Program-made: the position numbers and the translations under genes
Source: Pelagihabitans sp965238025
GTDB lineage: Bacteria > Bacteroidota > Bacteroidia > Flavobacteriales > Flavobacteriaceae
Length of the DNA: 64,000 bases
Direction: 5' to 3'
NCBI GenBank assembly: GCA_965238025.1
Contig: OZ250162.1
Coordinates: 1,922,001 to 1,986,000, forward strand
The notes under the pieces: generated by a model
The model's database searches: none
What the model was told of the DNA's origin: nothing
Seen by the model: only the letters and a program-made list of their open reading frames with translations
Part shown: positions 43,987-52,804 of the stretch, piece after piece
Position numbering within the stretch: the first letter of the stretch is position 1
Layout: each line of letters opens with the position of its first letter

Positions 43987-44514
43987 TTATTTGGTTATTT
44001 TTACGGCATAAACAATATAATATCTAGGGGTATACCAACGAAGTAGGGGCCGCAACCCTATTTTTTTTACTGGGTTGGTCCATTTCGCCCGATCTCTGAT
44101 TTCCCATCCGGCTTTTTCCAGCAACCAATCAAATTGCCAGTCCTCAAACTCATGATAATGTCGATCCCAAGGGTCGGTTTTGCTTTGGTAGGCCGGAGAA
44201 AACCACAAACGCAGGGGAATGCTTGCCACTAATTTGTCGGCTTTTATTTCCCTTAATACGTTAAAAGGTGCAATAAGATGTTCAAAAATCTCAAAAGCCG
44301 TTACCACTTCCGCATCTGATTTCTGTACAGAAGTAAAATTGATATCCAAATCCTCCCCTTTGGTGTTTTCAACTTTAAAACCTTCAGAGGTCATTATTTT
44401 TGAAAATGGATTTTCAACTCCCAAATCTAAAATGGATGTGTCGGTTTTAATGTGCTTTTGAAGAAATGAAAGCGTATGATGAAAACGTTTATCCGGATAT
44501 GTTTTTTCGTACAT
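43987..44514 (-). CDS. Class I SAM-dependent methyltransferase
   Basis: A 175-aa protein, short for the fold. SAM-binding motif I is SILDLGVENPFSKIM near residues 27-41 (a variant of the Gly-rich loop), the acidic loop GEDLDINF follows, and VVTAFEIFEHLIAPFNVLREI is motif III-like. It resembles methyltransferase_11/23 proteins encoded beside glycosyltransferases. Target unknown. Confidence 0.75.
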   Translation of the reverse strand: MYEKTYPDKRFHHTLSFLQKHIKTDTSILDLGVENPFSKIMTSEGFKVENTKGEDLDINFTSVQKSDAEVVTAFEIFEHLIAPFNVLREIKADKLVASIPLRLWFSPAYQSKTDPWDRHYHEFEDWQFDWLLEKAGWEIRDRAKWTNPVKKIGLRPLLRWYTPRYYIVYAVKITK

Positions 44515-44521
44515 TAAAAAG

Positions 44522-44582
44522 GTTTCAAGTTTCAGGTTTCAAGTTCATCATTACTACAATTCAAAATGCTAAAGCTTGAAAC
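44522..44582. repeat. Heptamer-type repeat with inverted copy
   Basis: GTTTCAAG occurs at 44522-44529 and 44536-44543 as part of three 7-bp units (GTTTCAA, GTTTCAG, GTTTCAA), and its reverse complement CTTGAAAC lies at 44575-44582. It fills the 86-bp spacer between the KASIII-like and methyltransferase genes and could fold into a hairpin. Confidence 0.6.
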
Positions 44583-44600
44583 GATAGAAACATAAAACTT

Positions 44601-45662
44601 TTAAACCTTATATACGATGGCGTTCACGTTCATACCTGCGCCAACACTTGCAAAGATAACAACATCGCCCTTTTCTACTTGGTGATTTTTGATTTTTCCA
44701 TTCCGGACCATATCAAAAAGTGTAGGTATTGTGGCGACAGAGCTATTGCCCATTTCACGAATGTTCATGGGCATAATACCCTCTGGCATTTCCATATCGT
44801 ACAGTCCGTAGAATCGTTTTACGATGGCCTCATCCATCTTTTCATTAGCTTGATGAATGAATATTTTTTTGATTTCCTTGATGTTTACACCACTTTCATC
44901 CAAGCAATTTTTCATCGCGCCTGGAACGTGGGTAACGGCAAATTCATATATTTTACGCCCGTACATTTTAATGTATTTGGTGTCTTCCGCGGGGTCGTTC
45001 TTATATGATTTTCCATAGAACAAAAAATAGGCTTCATCGTGCGCATAGGTTCCACTGGCATGGGCGAGTATTTGACCGCCTTGAGTGTTCGCCTCAACAA
45101 TAGTTGCACCGGCCCCATCTGAGTAAATCATAGAATCCCTATCAAAAGGGTCCACTATTCGTGATAGGGTTTCGGCGCCAATAACAAGACACTTTTTTGC
45201 AATACCACTTTTAATGAAGGCATTGGCTTGTATTACCCCTTCAATCCACCCCGGACACCCAAAAAGTAAATCGTAGGCCACACATTTGGCATTCTTAATT
45301 CGCAGTAAATGCTTTACTCTACTGGCAAGGCTGGGTAGGGTATCCCCTTGGGACTGACCATAAGACACATCCCCAAAATTATGGGCGAAGATGATGTAAT
45401 CCAGCTCTTCCTTATCGATACCCGCGTCGGCTATTGCATTCTCCGCGGCCAAAAATGCCATATCCGAGGTATTTAAATTTGTTTCTGCATACCTTCTTTC
45501 GGCAATACCGGTAATGGCCTTGAATTTTTCGATGATGACCGGATTGGGGTGCTTAAAAGGGCTGCCATCAGAATTGAGAAACTCATTTTGTTCAAAATTT
45601 TGATTCTCCACTACAAGCGAGGGCAAATAACTCCCTGTTCCCGTAATTGCGCTGTAAATCAT
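44601..45662 (-). CDS. 3-oxoacyl-ACP synthase III-like thiolase-fold enzyme
   Basis: A 353-aa KASIII/FabH-type condensing enzyme. The catalytic triad is visible: Cys136 in LFGCPGWIEG, His in IFIHQANEKMD, Asn in REMGNSSVATIPTLF. The start at 45662 (MIYSAITGTGSYLP) is the family start; 45707 adds 15 unsupported residues. It initiates acyl chains by condensing acyl-CoA with malonyl-ACP. It is not in a fab cluster, so it may serve a special pathway (for example unusual lipids) and not be the main FabH. Confidence 0.88.
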   Translation of the reverse strand: MIYSAITGTGSYLPSLVVENQNFEQNEFLNSDGSPFKHPNPVIIEKFKAITGIAERRYAETNLNTSDMAFLAAENAIADAGIDKEELDYIIFAHNFGDVSYGQSQGDTLPSLASRVKHLLRIKNAKCVAYDLLFGCPGWIEGVIQANAFIKSGIAKKCLVIGAETLSRIVDPFDRDSMIYSDGAGATIVEANTQGGQILAHASGTYAHDEAYFLFYGKSYKNDPAEDTKYIKMYGRKIYEFAVTHVPGAMKNCLDESGVNIKEIKKIFIHQANEKMDEAIVKRFYGLYDMEMPEGIMPMNIREMGNSSVATIPTLFDMVRNGKIKNHQVEKGDVVIFASVGAGMNVNAIVYKV

Positions 45663-45828
45663 GCTAGTATGGTTTTGGAAATCTAAACATAACCTATTTT
45701 TTTTCAAATGTTATGCGCGCATAGCAACCATTACGACGTTCAATTCCGTTTTGTGTTATTCCAAGGTTAAAACAAAAGCTTTTTCACAGTAGCAAAAAGG
45801 CTTCAAGACCATTGAGGGTAACGCTTGG

Positions 45829-48684
45829 CTAAGCTTCGGCATAGGCCTCTATTGGGAGGCAGGTACAGATTAAATTACGGTCGCCATACGCATCATCTAC
45901 CCGTCTTACGGAAGGCCAAAACTTGTTTTCAGAAATATAGGGCAGCGGAAATGCTGCTTTTTCCCGACTATAAGGGAAATTCCAATGATCGGATGTAGTC
46001 ATTGCCAAGGTATGTGGGGAGTTCTTTAAAACATTATTCCCGTCTTCGGAACTTACCTCATCAATTTCATGCCTTATAGAAATCATGGCATCACAAAAAC
46101 GATCCAATTCAGCCAGATTCTCACTTTCCGTGGGTTCTATCATTACCGTTCCCGCAACTGGGAAGGAAACCGTTGGAGCATGAAAACCGTAATCCATTAA
46201 ACGCTTTGCGATATCGGAAACTTCTATCCCATTTTGTTTAAAAGGTCTACAGTCCAATATCATTTCATGTGCTGCGCGACCCTTTTCACCTGTATAAAGC
46301 ACATCGTATTTTCCGCTAAGTCGATGTTTTATGTAGTTTGCATTTAGAATAGCGATTTCCGTAGAATTCCGTAAACCTTGTTCCCCTAACATTTTAATAT
46401 AGCCATAGGAAATCAAACATACCAAAGAACTGCCCCAAGGCGCAGCGGATATTGCCGTAATAGCCTTGTCCCCGCCTGTTTTGATTACTGGGTTTCCAGG
46501 AAGAAATGGAGCCAATTGAGGTGCAACGCAAATTGGACCGACGCCTGGTCCACCCCCACCGTGCGGAATCGCGAAGGTCTTATGTAAATTCAGGTGGCAA
46601 ACATCGGCACCAATGGTTGCTGGGTTGGTAAGGCCGAGCTGCGCATTCATGTTCGCACCATCCATATATACCTGCCCCCCATGATCATGAATCAGCTTTG
46701 TAATGCGTGTTATTGAAGATTCGAAAACACCATGGGTAGAGGGATAGGTAACCATTAGTGCAGCCAGGTTTTCTGAATGCGTCTTAACTTTTTCTTCCAA
46801 ATCCGATACATCAATATTTCCCTTTTCATCGGTTTTGGTTACAACTACCTTCATACCAGCCATTACTGCCGAAGCGGGGTTGGTGCCATGTGCCGAAGCG
46901 GGAATGATACAAATGTTTCTATGACCTTCATTTCTGGAGTCATGATATGCGCGAATGGTCATTAGACCGGCATATTCCCCTTGGGCACCTGAATTTGGTT
47001 GTAAGGACGTGTCTGCAAATCCGGTGATTTCTGAAAGGTCATTTGCTAGTTCTTTTAAAATAATCTGATAACCTTCAGCCTGTTCAATAGGTACAAAGGG
47101 ATGAATGTTGCCCCATTGAGCCCAGCTTAATGGCAGCATTTCGGAAGCTGCATTTAGTTTCATGGTACAACTTCCCAAAGAAATCATGGAGTGGTTCAAG
47201 GCGAGGTCTTTGCGCTCCAATTTTTTGATATACCGCATCAATTCTGTTTCGGAGTGATGCGAATTAAAGACTTCGCTTTGTAAAAAAGGCGTTGTCCTTT
47301 GTACGGAGGGAGGAATAACTTCATGTATTGGTTCTGAAAAAGACAGCTCTTTATTTACCCCTCCTCCAAGTTCAAGAAAACAGGAAAGCACGACCTTTAT
47401 ATCGTCGTGAGTTGTTGCCTCGTTTACTGAAATGGAAACCGTTGTTTTGTCTATATAATTGAAATTAATTCCCTTTTTTTCCGAAATGGATTTAAGTTCA
47501 TCACTGTTCTCAACAGCGATTTTTAGTGTATCAAAGAAAGATGAGTTGAGTTGTTGAAACCCAAGCTTACCAAGTAGCTGCGAGAGAGATCTGGCTTTAA
47601 AATGTACTTGCTCGGCAATATACTTTAAGCCTTTGGGGCCATGATACACCGCATACATACCGGCCATTACCGCGAGCAATACTTGAGCGGTACAAATGTT
47701 TGAAGTCGCCTTATCGCGTTTAATATGCTGTTCGCGGGTTTGCAGTGCCATACGCATTGCCGGATTGCCATCAGCATCTTTGGTAACCCCTATAATACGT
47801 CCCGGAATATTTCTTTTATAGGCTTCCTTCGTTGCAAAAAAAGCGGCGTGTGGCCCCCCATACCCTAAAGGAATCCCAAAACGTTGCGTAGTACCGACAA
47901 CGACATCAACACCTAACTCACCAGGCGCTTTAAGCAATACCAAGCTCAAAATGTCGGCGGCAACGGCTACTTTGATTTCATTTGCTTTCGCCTTTTCCAC
48001 AAATTCGGTATAGTCATAAACCTGCCCATGTTTTCCCGGATATTGTAAAAGTGCCCCGAAGAAATCCGTTCCAAATTCAAACTCCTGATGATCGCCAATT
48101 ACCAATTCTATGCCTAAAGGTGCCGAACGGGTTTGCAAAAGGGATAGGGTTTGAGGCAGTATTTCTTTTGAAACGAAAAATTTTAACACCTCGTTTTTCT
48201 TTTGTTCCCTACTGCGAACCCCAAATAACATGGTCATTGCCTCAGCGGCTGCAGTACTTTCGTCTAAAAGTGATGCATTTGCCACTTCCATTCCTGTTAG
48301 GTCGCATACAACGGTCTGAAAATTCAAGAGCGCCTCTAATCGTCCTTGCGCAATTTCAGCCTGATAAGGCGTATAGGCGGTATACCAACCCGGATTCTCC
48401 AAAATATTGCGCTTTATTACAGATGGGACAATGCATTCATGATATCCTAAACCGATATACGTTTTGAATACTTTGTTCTTCTCGGCAAGCTCTTGAATAT
48501 GGGCTAAAAACTCATGTTCGCTCATTGGTTCGTTCAGCTGCAAGGGCCGTTCTAATCGAATCTCATTTGGGATGGTTTCATGAATCAGTTGTTCAAGATC
48601 CTCGACCTGAATCGTCTTTAACATGTGTTGAAGATCATTTTCCCTGATGCCGATATGGCGAGATGCGAACACGTCGGTTTTCAT
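45829..48684 (-). CDS. gcvP: Glycine dehydrogenase (decarboxylating), P-protein
   Basis: The PLP-dependent P-protein of the glycine cleavage system releases CO2 from glycine and passes aminomethyl to GcvH. At 951 aa it is the fused single-chain form (alpha and beta halves together). The N-terminal half starts RHIGIRENDLQHML; the PLP lysine is Lys702 in HLNLHKTFAIPHGGGGPG. Glycine-rich STHGVFE and SAPWGSSLVC motifs are intact. The other system genes (gcvT, gcvH) are not in the window. Confidence 0.97.
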   Translation of the reverse strand: MKTDVFASRHIGIRENDLQHMLKTIQVEDLEQLIHETIPNEIRLERPLQLNEPMSEHEFLAHIQELAEKNKVFKTYIGLGYHECIVPSVIKRNILENPGWYTAYTPYQAEIAQGRLEALLNFQTVVCDLTGMEVANASLLDESTAAAEAMTMLFGVRSREQKKNEVLKFFVSKEILPQTLSLLQTRSAPLGIELVIGDHQEFEFGTDFFGALLQYPGKHGQVYDYTEFVEKAKANEIKVAVAADILSLVLLKAPGELGVDVVVGTTQRFGIPLGYGGPHAAFFATKEAYKRNIPGRIIGVTKDADGNPAMRMALQTREQHIKRDKATSNICTAQVLLAVMAGMYAVYHGPKGLKYIAEQVHFKARSLSQLLGKLGFQQLNSSFFDTLKIAVENSDELKSISEKKGINFNYIDKTTVSISVNEATTHDDIKVVLSCFLELGGGVNKELSFSEPIHEVIPPSVQRTTPFLQSEVFNSHHSETELMRYIKKLERKDLALNHSMISLGSCTMKLNAASEMLPLSWAQWGNIHPFVPIEQAEGYQIILKELANDLSEITGFADTSLQPNSGAQGEYAGLMTIRAYHDSRNEGHRNICIIPASAHGTNPASAVMAGMKVVVTKTDEKGNIDVSDLEEKVKTHSENLAALMVTYPSTHGVFESSITRITKLIHDHGGQVYMDGANMNAQLGLTNPATIGADVCHLNLHKTFAIPHGGGGPGVGPICVAPQLAPFLPGNPVIKTGGDKAITAISAAPWGSSLVCLISYGYIKMLGEQGLRNSTEIAILNANYIKHRLSGKYDVLYTGEKGRAAHEMILDCRPFKQNGIEVSDIAKRLMDYGFHAPTVSFPVAGTVMIEPTESENLAELDRFCDAMISIRHEIDEVSSEDGNNVLKNSPHTLAMTTSDHWNFPYSREKAAFPLPYISENKFWPSVRRVDDAYGDRNLICTCLPIEAYAEA

Positions 48685-48712
48685 AGCGTGATTTTTAACA
48701 GAATTAGTCGCG

Positions 48713-48747
48713 CAAAATTAAGTATTAATTGTCTCAAAATAGCGCAA
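48713..48747 (-). promoter_or_regulatory. Candidate flavobacterial-type promoter for gcvP
   Basis: On the minus strand TAATTTTG (48720-48713) matches TAnnTTTG; TTG (48747-48745) lies 24 nt upstream, one beyond the usual range. The ATG is 28 nt from the -7 box. No glycine riboswitch was seen in the leader. Confidence 0.45.
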
Positions 48748-48805
48748 TTATCGATGAACGACCTTAAAGTTTTTAACCAAAACCAAGGGTTATAAACACT
48801 TTGGC

Positions 48806-48813
48806 TACTTTTG
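48806..48813 (+). promoter_or_regulatory. -7 box of a possibly leaderless gene
   Basis: TACTTTTG matches TAnnTTTG and ends only 4 nt before the ATG of the UbiA-like gene, so transcription would begin at or next to the start codon. No TTG is found at the ideal -33 spacing, so the site is less certain. Confidence 0.4.
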
Positions 48814-48817
48814 CTCA

Positions 48818-49642
48818 ATGAAGTGGTTAAGCCAGCCTTTCAATTTTTATCTCGACGCCAGTATTCATGTGGCCTTGTCAATTTTGGCTTTGGTTCTTGG
48901 GACCTATCTACTTTTAGATACCCCAATTGACCCGGACCTGTCACTTTTCTTGTTTTTCGGATCGATAAGCTGCTACAATTTTGTCAAATATGGTGTTGAG
49001 GCCGAAAAGTATCTTAAACTTACAAACCAATATCACAAGAGTATTCAATATTTTAGTGTGGCTTGTCTTTTGCCGGCGGCCTACTTCGCTTTTTCGCTTC
49101 ATAGGGAAACCTGGATTGGGATCGCTGTATTGGTTATATTAACAGGTTTGTATGCCATACCAATTTTACCAAAATCAAAAAACCTACGAAGTTGGGGTGG
49201 GATAAAAATTTTTCTAGTGGCTGCCGTATGGGCCGGGGCAACGGTCATATTGCCCATTTTAGAGGCTTCGAAAATGCTACGTTTGGATATATGGATAGAA
49301 ACCATTCAACGTATGCTTATGGTTTTGGTGCTATTGATTCCTTTTGAAATTCGGGACTTAAAATATGATGCACCATCCCTAAAGACATTTCCACAGCGTT
49401 TTGGGGTTTCAAATACCAGGACTTTTGGACTATTCTTGGTCGCGGTGTTCTTTTTGTTGACTTTCTTTAAGGATACCCTTTCGCCAATGGAGATAAAAGG
49501 AAAAGGTTTATTAACCGCCATGTTGATAGGGACCTTACTGATTACAAAACGGAATCAATCAAAATATTTTGCATCATTCTGGGTGGAATCCATTCCTATT
49601 CTCTGGGTTGTACTGCTAGTGTTCTTGAAGAAAATGAATTAG
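48818..49642 (+). CDS. UbiA-like integral membrane protein (degenerate prenyltransferase)
   Basis: A 274-aa protein with about eight hydrophobic segments. The stretch LIPFEIRDLKYDAPSLKTFPQRFG near residues 170-193 resembles the second Asp-rich motif (DxxxD) of UbiA prenyltransferases. The first motif, normally NxxxDxxxD, appears as SCYNFVKYGVEAEKY without the Asp pair, so prenyl-diphosphate chemistry is doubtful. It may be an inactive relative or act on another substrate. It stands alone and converges with the small Cys-rich gene. Confidence 0.62.
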   Translation: MKWLSQPFNFYLDASIHVALSILALVLGTYLLLDTPIDPDLSLFLFFGSISCYNFVKYGVEAEKYLKLTNQYHKSIQYFSVACLLPAAYFAFSLHRETWIGIAVLVILTGLYAIPILPKSKNLRSWGGIKIFLVAAVWAGATVILPILEASKMLRLDIWIETIQRMLMVLVLLIPFEIRDLKYDAPSLKTFPQRFGVSNTRTFGLFLVAVFFLLTFFKDTLSPMEIKGKGLLTAMLIGTLLITKRNQSKYFASFWVESIPILWVVLLVFLKKMN

Positions 49643-49869
49643 CTTTTTTGCTCTAGCTGCTCTTTCATCTGCTGTTTTTGACTTTCCGAAAGTGAATTCA
49701 GGTTTGCTTTAGCACAAATTGTAGTTAGCTCTGTATTTTGTTTGGAAAACTTTGAACAGGTTTTACACATAAAAAGGTGATAGCGTAGTTTCAGTTTTTC
49801 AACAAAAGTAGCCTCCCTATATTGGGTTTTATTGCAAATTGTAGCAGCTTTTTCACAAGAAATCATCAT
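49639..49869 (-). CDS. Small Cys-containing protein, putative anti-sigma factor
   Basis: A 76-aa protein with C-x6-C and CKTC motifs (ISCEKAATICNK, HLFMCKTCSKF), the pattern of small zinc-binding anti-sigma factors; no membrane segment is seen. The start at 49869 overlaps the stop of the ECF sigma gene (ATGA), so translation is coupled. Overlap and order sigma then small zinc protein support the role, by inference. It ends 4 bp into the convergent UbiA-like gene. Confidence 0.68.
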   Translation of the reverse strand: MMISCEKAATICNKTQYREATFVEKLKLRYHLFMCKTCSKFSKQNTELTTICAKANLNSLSESQKQQMKEQLEQKS

Positions 49870-50513
49870 GTATCGAACCAGTTTTGATTTAGGCAACCCA
49901 TTAAAGCTGTTCGCGCCCTATGGATCATTACCCACAGATTTGACGGATTTATATCCAGCTCCTTACAAATATCTTCTGTACTGATACCCTGAATGGTTTT
50001 CATCTTAAAAACAAGGGCTTGTTTCTTCGGTAGTTTAGCGATACAATCATATATTGCCATTCCCAATTCTTCATTTTCAATGGCGTCGTTTTCCAAGGTG
50101 CTAAATGGGTCGGCCACCCGCTCCTCTAACCAATCACCCTCAGAATCGGAGTTGGCCCTATAACTCATACGTACTTCGGCCTTACCTTTTTTAGAATTTC
50201 TTTTTCGGTAATGATCAATAACTTTTCGCTTTAAAATGGCGATTAACCAAGTGCGTTCTGTTGCATCGCCCTTATAATTTTTAGCTGATTTAAGGCCGGC
50301 AAAAAACGTTTCTTGAACCAAATCTTTGGCAACCTCAGCATCGCTCACTCTGCCAATGGCATAGTTGAATAAGTAATCTGCGTATGCATCTACCCAGGTA
50401 TTAGGATTTAGTTGGTGTGCTGCCATTCTTTTATCGTGCTTTTCAAAAATAGGGGAATTAGATGTAACTACCTCTAAATTTTCATTCTGTTCAAAAAATC
50501 TTAGTGCCGCCAT
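49866..50513 (-). CDS. ECF-type RNA polymerase sigma factor
   Basis: A 215-aa sigma-70 family protein with region 2 (YADYLFNYAIGRVSDAEVAKDLVQETFFAGLKS, LIAILKRKVIDHYRKRN) and region 4 (IAKLPKKQALVFKMKTIQGISTEDICKELDINPSNLWVMIHRARTAL), and no region 3. A Glu/Asp-rich linker of about 40 residues lies between. It would direct RNA polymerase to a special promoter set. The coupled downstream gene is a likely anti-sigma. A rhodanese lipoprotein gene diverges from it 30 bp away. Confidence 0.93.
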   Translation of the reverse strand: MAALRFFEQNENLEVVTSNSPIFEKHDKRMAAHQLNPNTWVDAYADYLFNYAIGRVSDAEVAKDLVQETFFAGLKSAKNYKGDATERTWLIAILKRKVIDHYRKRNSKKGKAEVRMSYRANSDSEGDWLEERVADPFSTLENDAIENEELGMAIYDCIAKLPKKQALVFKMKTIQGISTEDICKELDINPSNLWVMIHRARTALMGCLNQNWFDT

Positions 50514-50519
50514 AATTTT

Positions 50520-50527
50520 TATATTTG
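50520..50527 (+). promoter_or_regulatory. -7 box for the rhodanese lipoprotein gene
   Basis: TATATTTG, a perfect TAnnTTTG, ends 16 nt before the ATG at 50544. No TTG was found at the usual -33 spacing. It lies in the 30-bp gap between divergent genes. Confidence 0.45.
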
Positions 50528-50543
50528 TTTAAACTAGTTCGAT

Positions 50544-50903
50544 ATGAAAAGCCACAAGGTATTTTTATTAGTGTTCGTTGTTTTTGTGGGCTGTGCCCAA
50601 AATAAAACAATAGATATCACAGAAGTCTCACAGAAAGATCTTAATTCAGGGATAATTGTTGATGTACGCACCCCTGAAGAATATAAAGCTGGACATTTAG
50701 ATAATGCCTTGAACATTAATTGGTATGATACGGATTTTGCCGAACAATTCGATGCTATTTCCAAAGATGAAACCCTGTATGTGTACTGCAAAAAGGGAGG
50801 TCGAAGCGCAAAAGCCCAAGAAAGGCTATTTTCTTTGGGCTTTGAGAAGGTTGTTAATCTTGAAGGAGGCTATGATGCTTTTATAACTACCGGTAACGAG
50901 TAG
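50544..50903 (+). CDS. Rhodanese-domain lipoprotein
   Basis: A 119-aa protein: lipoprotein signal (LLVFVVFVGC) then a single rhodanese domain with VDVRTPEEYKAGHL and the active-site loop CKKGGRS (Cys82). Rhodaneses transfer sulfane sulfur; a periplasmic lipoprotein form may handle sulfide or thiol stress. Divergent from the ECF sigma gene and nearly touching the convergent methyltransferase (3 bp). Confidence 0.88.
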   Translation: MKSHKVFLLVFVVFVGCAQNKTIDITEVSQKDLNSGIIVDVRTPEEYKAGHLDNALNINWYDTDFAEQFDAISKDETLYVYCKKGGRSAKAQERLFSLGFEKVVNLEGGYDAFITTGNE

Positions 50904-50906
50904 TTA

Positions 50907-51794
50907 TCATTTGGTACAACTGATCAAATAATAGCCAAAGCTTTTCATGTGTAAGCCCGATAGTAAGGCATAAAATGATCCTTTTAAATTATGAAGGCTT
51001 TCTTTTTTTAGTTTTCCGGAACCAAGAAGACTTTTAAATATGAAAACGAATATGGCGAAAGGAACATGCAGCACAGATGGGGCAACTTTAAAGGAAACAT
51101 CTTCTATTTCGACCTTTGAAAAACCCTGTTCATTTAGTTGTTGGACAACTGTTTTAACGTCCCCTAATTTTTCTAAGTTCCAATGGTTGCAGAGTTTTTT
51201 ATAGGATAAGGCTCCCCCATAACAAAGCCGTTCCGGTTTCTTTTTAAGAAAAGCATCCGCTATAACCAATTTGCTCCTTTTTTTTAGGATTCTATATGCC
51301 TCTTTAAATGATGTTGGGCTGTGTCCCGAATGGCAAAAGCTTTCTATGGCAATAGCCCCGTCAAAAGCATTTGATGGTAGTGAGGTGTTATTGAAGTTTT
51401 CTTTAAGAATGGTGCCATTCTTATTGGCAAGTAATTTATTGCCTTCCTTTAATTGAAAATCGGATAAGGTTACGCCCAGGGCGGCCAAATTTTTATATCT
51501 TTTTAGGGCGTATCGCATGGTCCCACCCATTCCGCACCCTAGGTCGGCAAGTAAACTCTTTTTGCCTTTTAGTTCTAACCGATTTAATACTTGACGGTTC
51601 ATTTCATTCAACATCGAGTCCCTTTTGAAAAGATTAGAGATCAATGGTGAAAAATAGCCGAAATGCATGTTAAAGTCCTTGCTCCAAAATTCATAATCTT
51701 CGGTGGCCTCGTTGTAAAAGTCAATGATATTTAAAGCATTGTTCGATTGCTCTTTTTTAAAAATATCCTTTTGATATAGGGTTGAGGTTTTCAT
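50907..51794 (-). CDS. SAM-dependent methyltransferase, sterol/tocopherol-MT-like
   Basis: A 295-aa methyltransferase: motif I LLADLGCGMGGTMRYA near residues 86-101, then GVTLSDFQLKEGNKL, and FDGAIAIESFCHSG. The pattern ESFCHS after the motif resembles small-molecule C-methyltransferases (gamma-tocopherol or sterol MT type). The C-terminus has a hydrophobic segment (VPFAIFVFIFKSLLG). It follows the membrane-protein gene by 10 nt and so should be controlled by the GbsR palindrome. Substrate unknown. Confidence 0.8.
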   Translation of the reverse strand: MKTSTLYQKDIFKKEQSNNALNIIDFYNEATEDYEFWSKDFNMHFGYFSPLISNLFKRDSMLNEMNRQVLNRLELKGKKSLLADLGCGMGGTMRYALKRYKNLAALGVTLSDFQLKEGNKLLANKNGTILKENFNNTSLPSNAFDGAIAIESFCHSGHSPTSFKEAYRILKKRSKLVIADAFLKKKPERLCYGGALSYKKLCNHWNLEKLGDVKTVVQQLNEQGFSKVEIEDVSFKVAPSVLHVPFAIFVFIFKSLLGSGKLKKESLHNLKGSFYALLSGLHMKSFGYYLISCTK

Positions 51795-51804
51795 AAGCTT
51801 TGTT

Positions 51805-52245
51805 TTAAAGGTTGAAATATGAAATTATATTTATCACAAACAGCCAGACATAGACGGTGGCAAATAAGCAGAACAGAAAGTTCATAAAATAACTACCTAT
51901 TTTGAAAATTGGTTTTTGCGGAATTTCATACATCGGATAGTAAGCAACTTGAGTGGCTACCTTACCTACCCAATAAGCAGCAATCAAACCCGTAAGCGCC
52001 GATGCAAGTCGCGTTCCATTTTGCAAATCGGTATACAAAAGAATTGCGATTGAACCGAAGGAGAGATTAAGACCTTGAATATAACGGCCATAGGTTTTTG
52101 CAATTTCCTGGTTTAGGGGCTTTAGCTGTTTCACATCGTTATACCAATCGAATACTTTATGACGTATATATGGATAGATAAGAGCGGTGAAAATTTGACC
52201 GATTCCGCCAAGTATAATTAGCCAATTTGGAACATTATATTTCAT
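51805..52245 (-). CDS. Membrane protein of unknown function
   Basis: A 146-aa protein with four hydrophobic segments (start NWLIILGGIGQIFTALIYPYI; middle LSFGSIAILLY and LASALTGLIAAYWVGKVATQVAYYPMYEIP; end FLFCLFATVYVWLFVINII). I do not recognise the family. It is the first gene of the unit with the methyltransferase and starts 16 nt after the 20-bp palindrome that also precedes the GbsR gene. Confidence 0.75.
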   Translation of the reverse strand: MKYNVPNWLIILGGIGQIFTALIYPYIRHKVFDWYNDVKQLKPLNQEIAKTYGRYIQGLNLSFGSIAILLYTDLQNGTRLASALTGLIAAYWVGKVATQVAYYPMYEIPQKPIFKIGSYFMNFLFCLFATVYVWLFVINIISYFNL

Positions 52246-52260
52246 ATTAATATTTTAAAA

Positions 52261-52280
52261 CTTTCAATATTTATTGAAAG
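52261..52280. promoter_or_regulatory. 20-bp palindrome, predicted GbsR/MarR operator 2
   Basis: CTTTCAATAT/TTATTGAAAG: 18 of 20 positions are symmetrical. It is the same motif as at 52827, and lies 16-35 nt upstream of the membrane-protein ATG, between that gene and the end of the regulator gene. Confidence 0.75.
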
Positions 52281-52296
52281 TAATTCATAAATTTTT

Positions 52297-52800
52297 TTAT
52301 TTCAACATTTTAAATAAAGACTTGTTCAACCAGTTTTGTTTCTGGTTTGCAATTTTGTTCAATGTGCTGTCTGCTGTTTCCGCCAAATCATGCAAAGCTT
52401 TGGTCTGTTTGATCAGTTCCTTGGTTGCCTCCCTTCCATCATCTTTGATGGCGCTGACTTCCTGTAATGTTTTAATTACCGGTTTTATTTCCCGACGGCT
52501 ACGTTCTTTGGCAATGATACGAGCCAACTCCTGAACATCTTTTTCTGTGGAAAAGTACTCTTTACGTTCGCCCGGCACCAATTCTTTTGTAACGATACCC
52601 CAATCTATCAATTGCCTTAAATTCATACTGGTATTACCACGGGATATTTTTAGTTCCTCCATGATATCCTCCATAGAAAGTGGTTTGATGGAAATAAAAA
52701 GCAAGGCTTGGATCTGGGCCATGGCCTTGTTGATACCCCACAGGGTACCAAGACTTCCCCAAGTGCTTATGAATTTTTCTTTTGCTTCTTTATATTCCAT
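52297..52800 (-). CDS. GbsR/MarR-family transcriptional regulator
   Basis: A 167-aa winged-helix protein. The GbsR opening FISTWGSLGTLWGINKAMAQIQALLFIS is distinctive; the HTH is MEDIMEELKISRGNTSMNLRQLIDWGIVTK, followed by the wing (VPGERKEYFSTEKD). A C-terminal coiled coil should support dimerisation. Its own promoter overlaps a perfect 20-bp palindrome, and a second copy precedes the next gene, so it probably represses itself and the downstream unit. Confidence 0.9.
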   Translation of the reverse strand: MEYKEAKEKFISTWGSLGTLWGINKAMAQIQALLFISIKPLSMEDIMEELKISRGNTSMNLRQLIDWGIVTKELVPGERKEYFSTEKDVQELARIIAKERSRREIKPVIKTLQEVSAIKDDGREATKELIKQTKALHDLAETADSTLNKIANQKQNWLNKSLFKMLK

Positions 52801-52804
52801 GGAA

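Noticed and set aside
43071..45662. Glycosyltransferase, methyltransferase and KASIII-like genes as part of the bacteriocin locus
   Set aside because: They are on the opposite side of a convergent boundary, with larger gaps and no peptide-related domains; base composition also looks like the core genome.
48685..48817. Glycine riboswitch upstream of gcvP
   Set aside because: The leader between promoter and ATG is about 20 nt, too short, and shows no tandem aptamer pattern.
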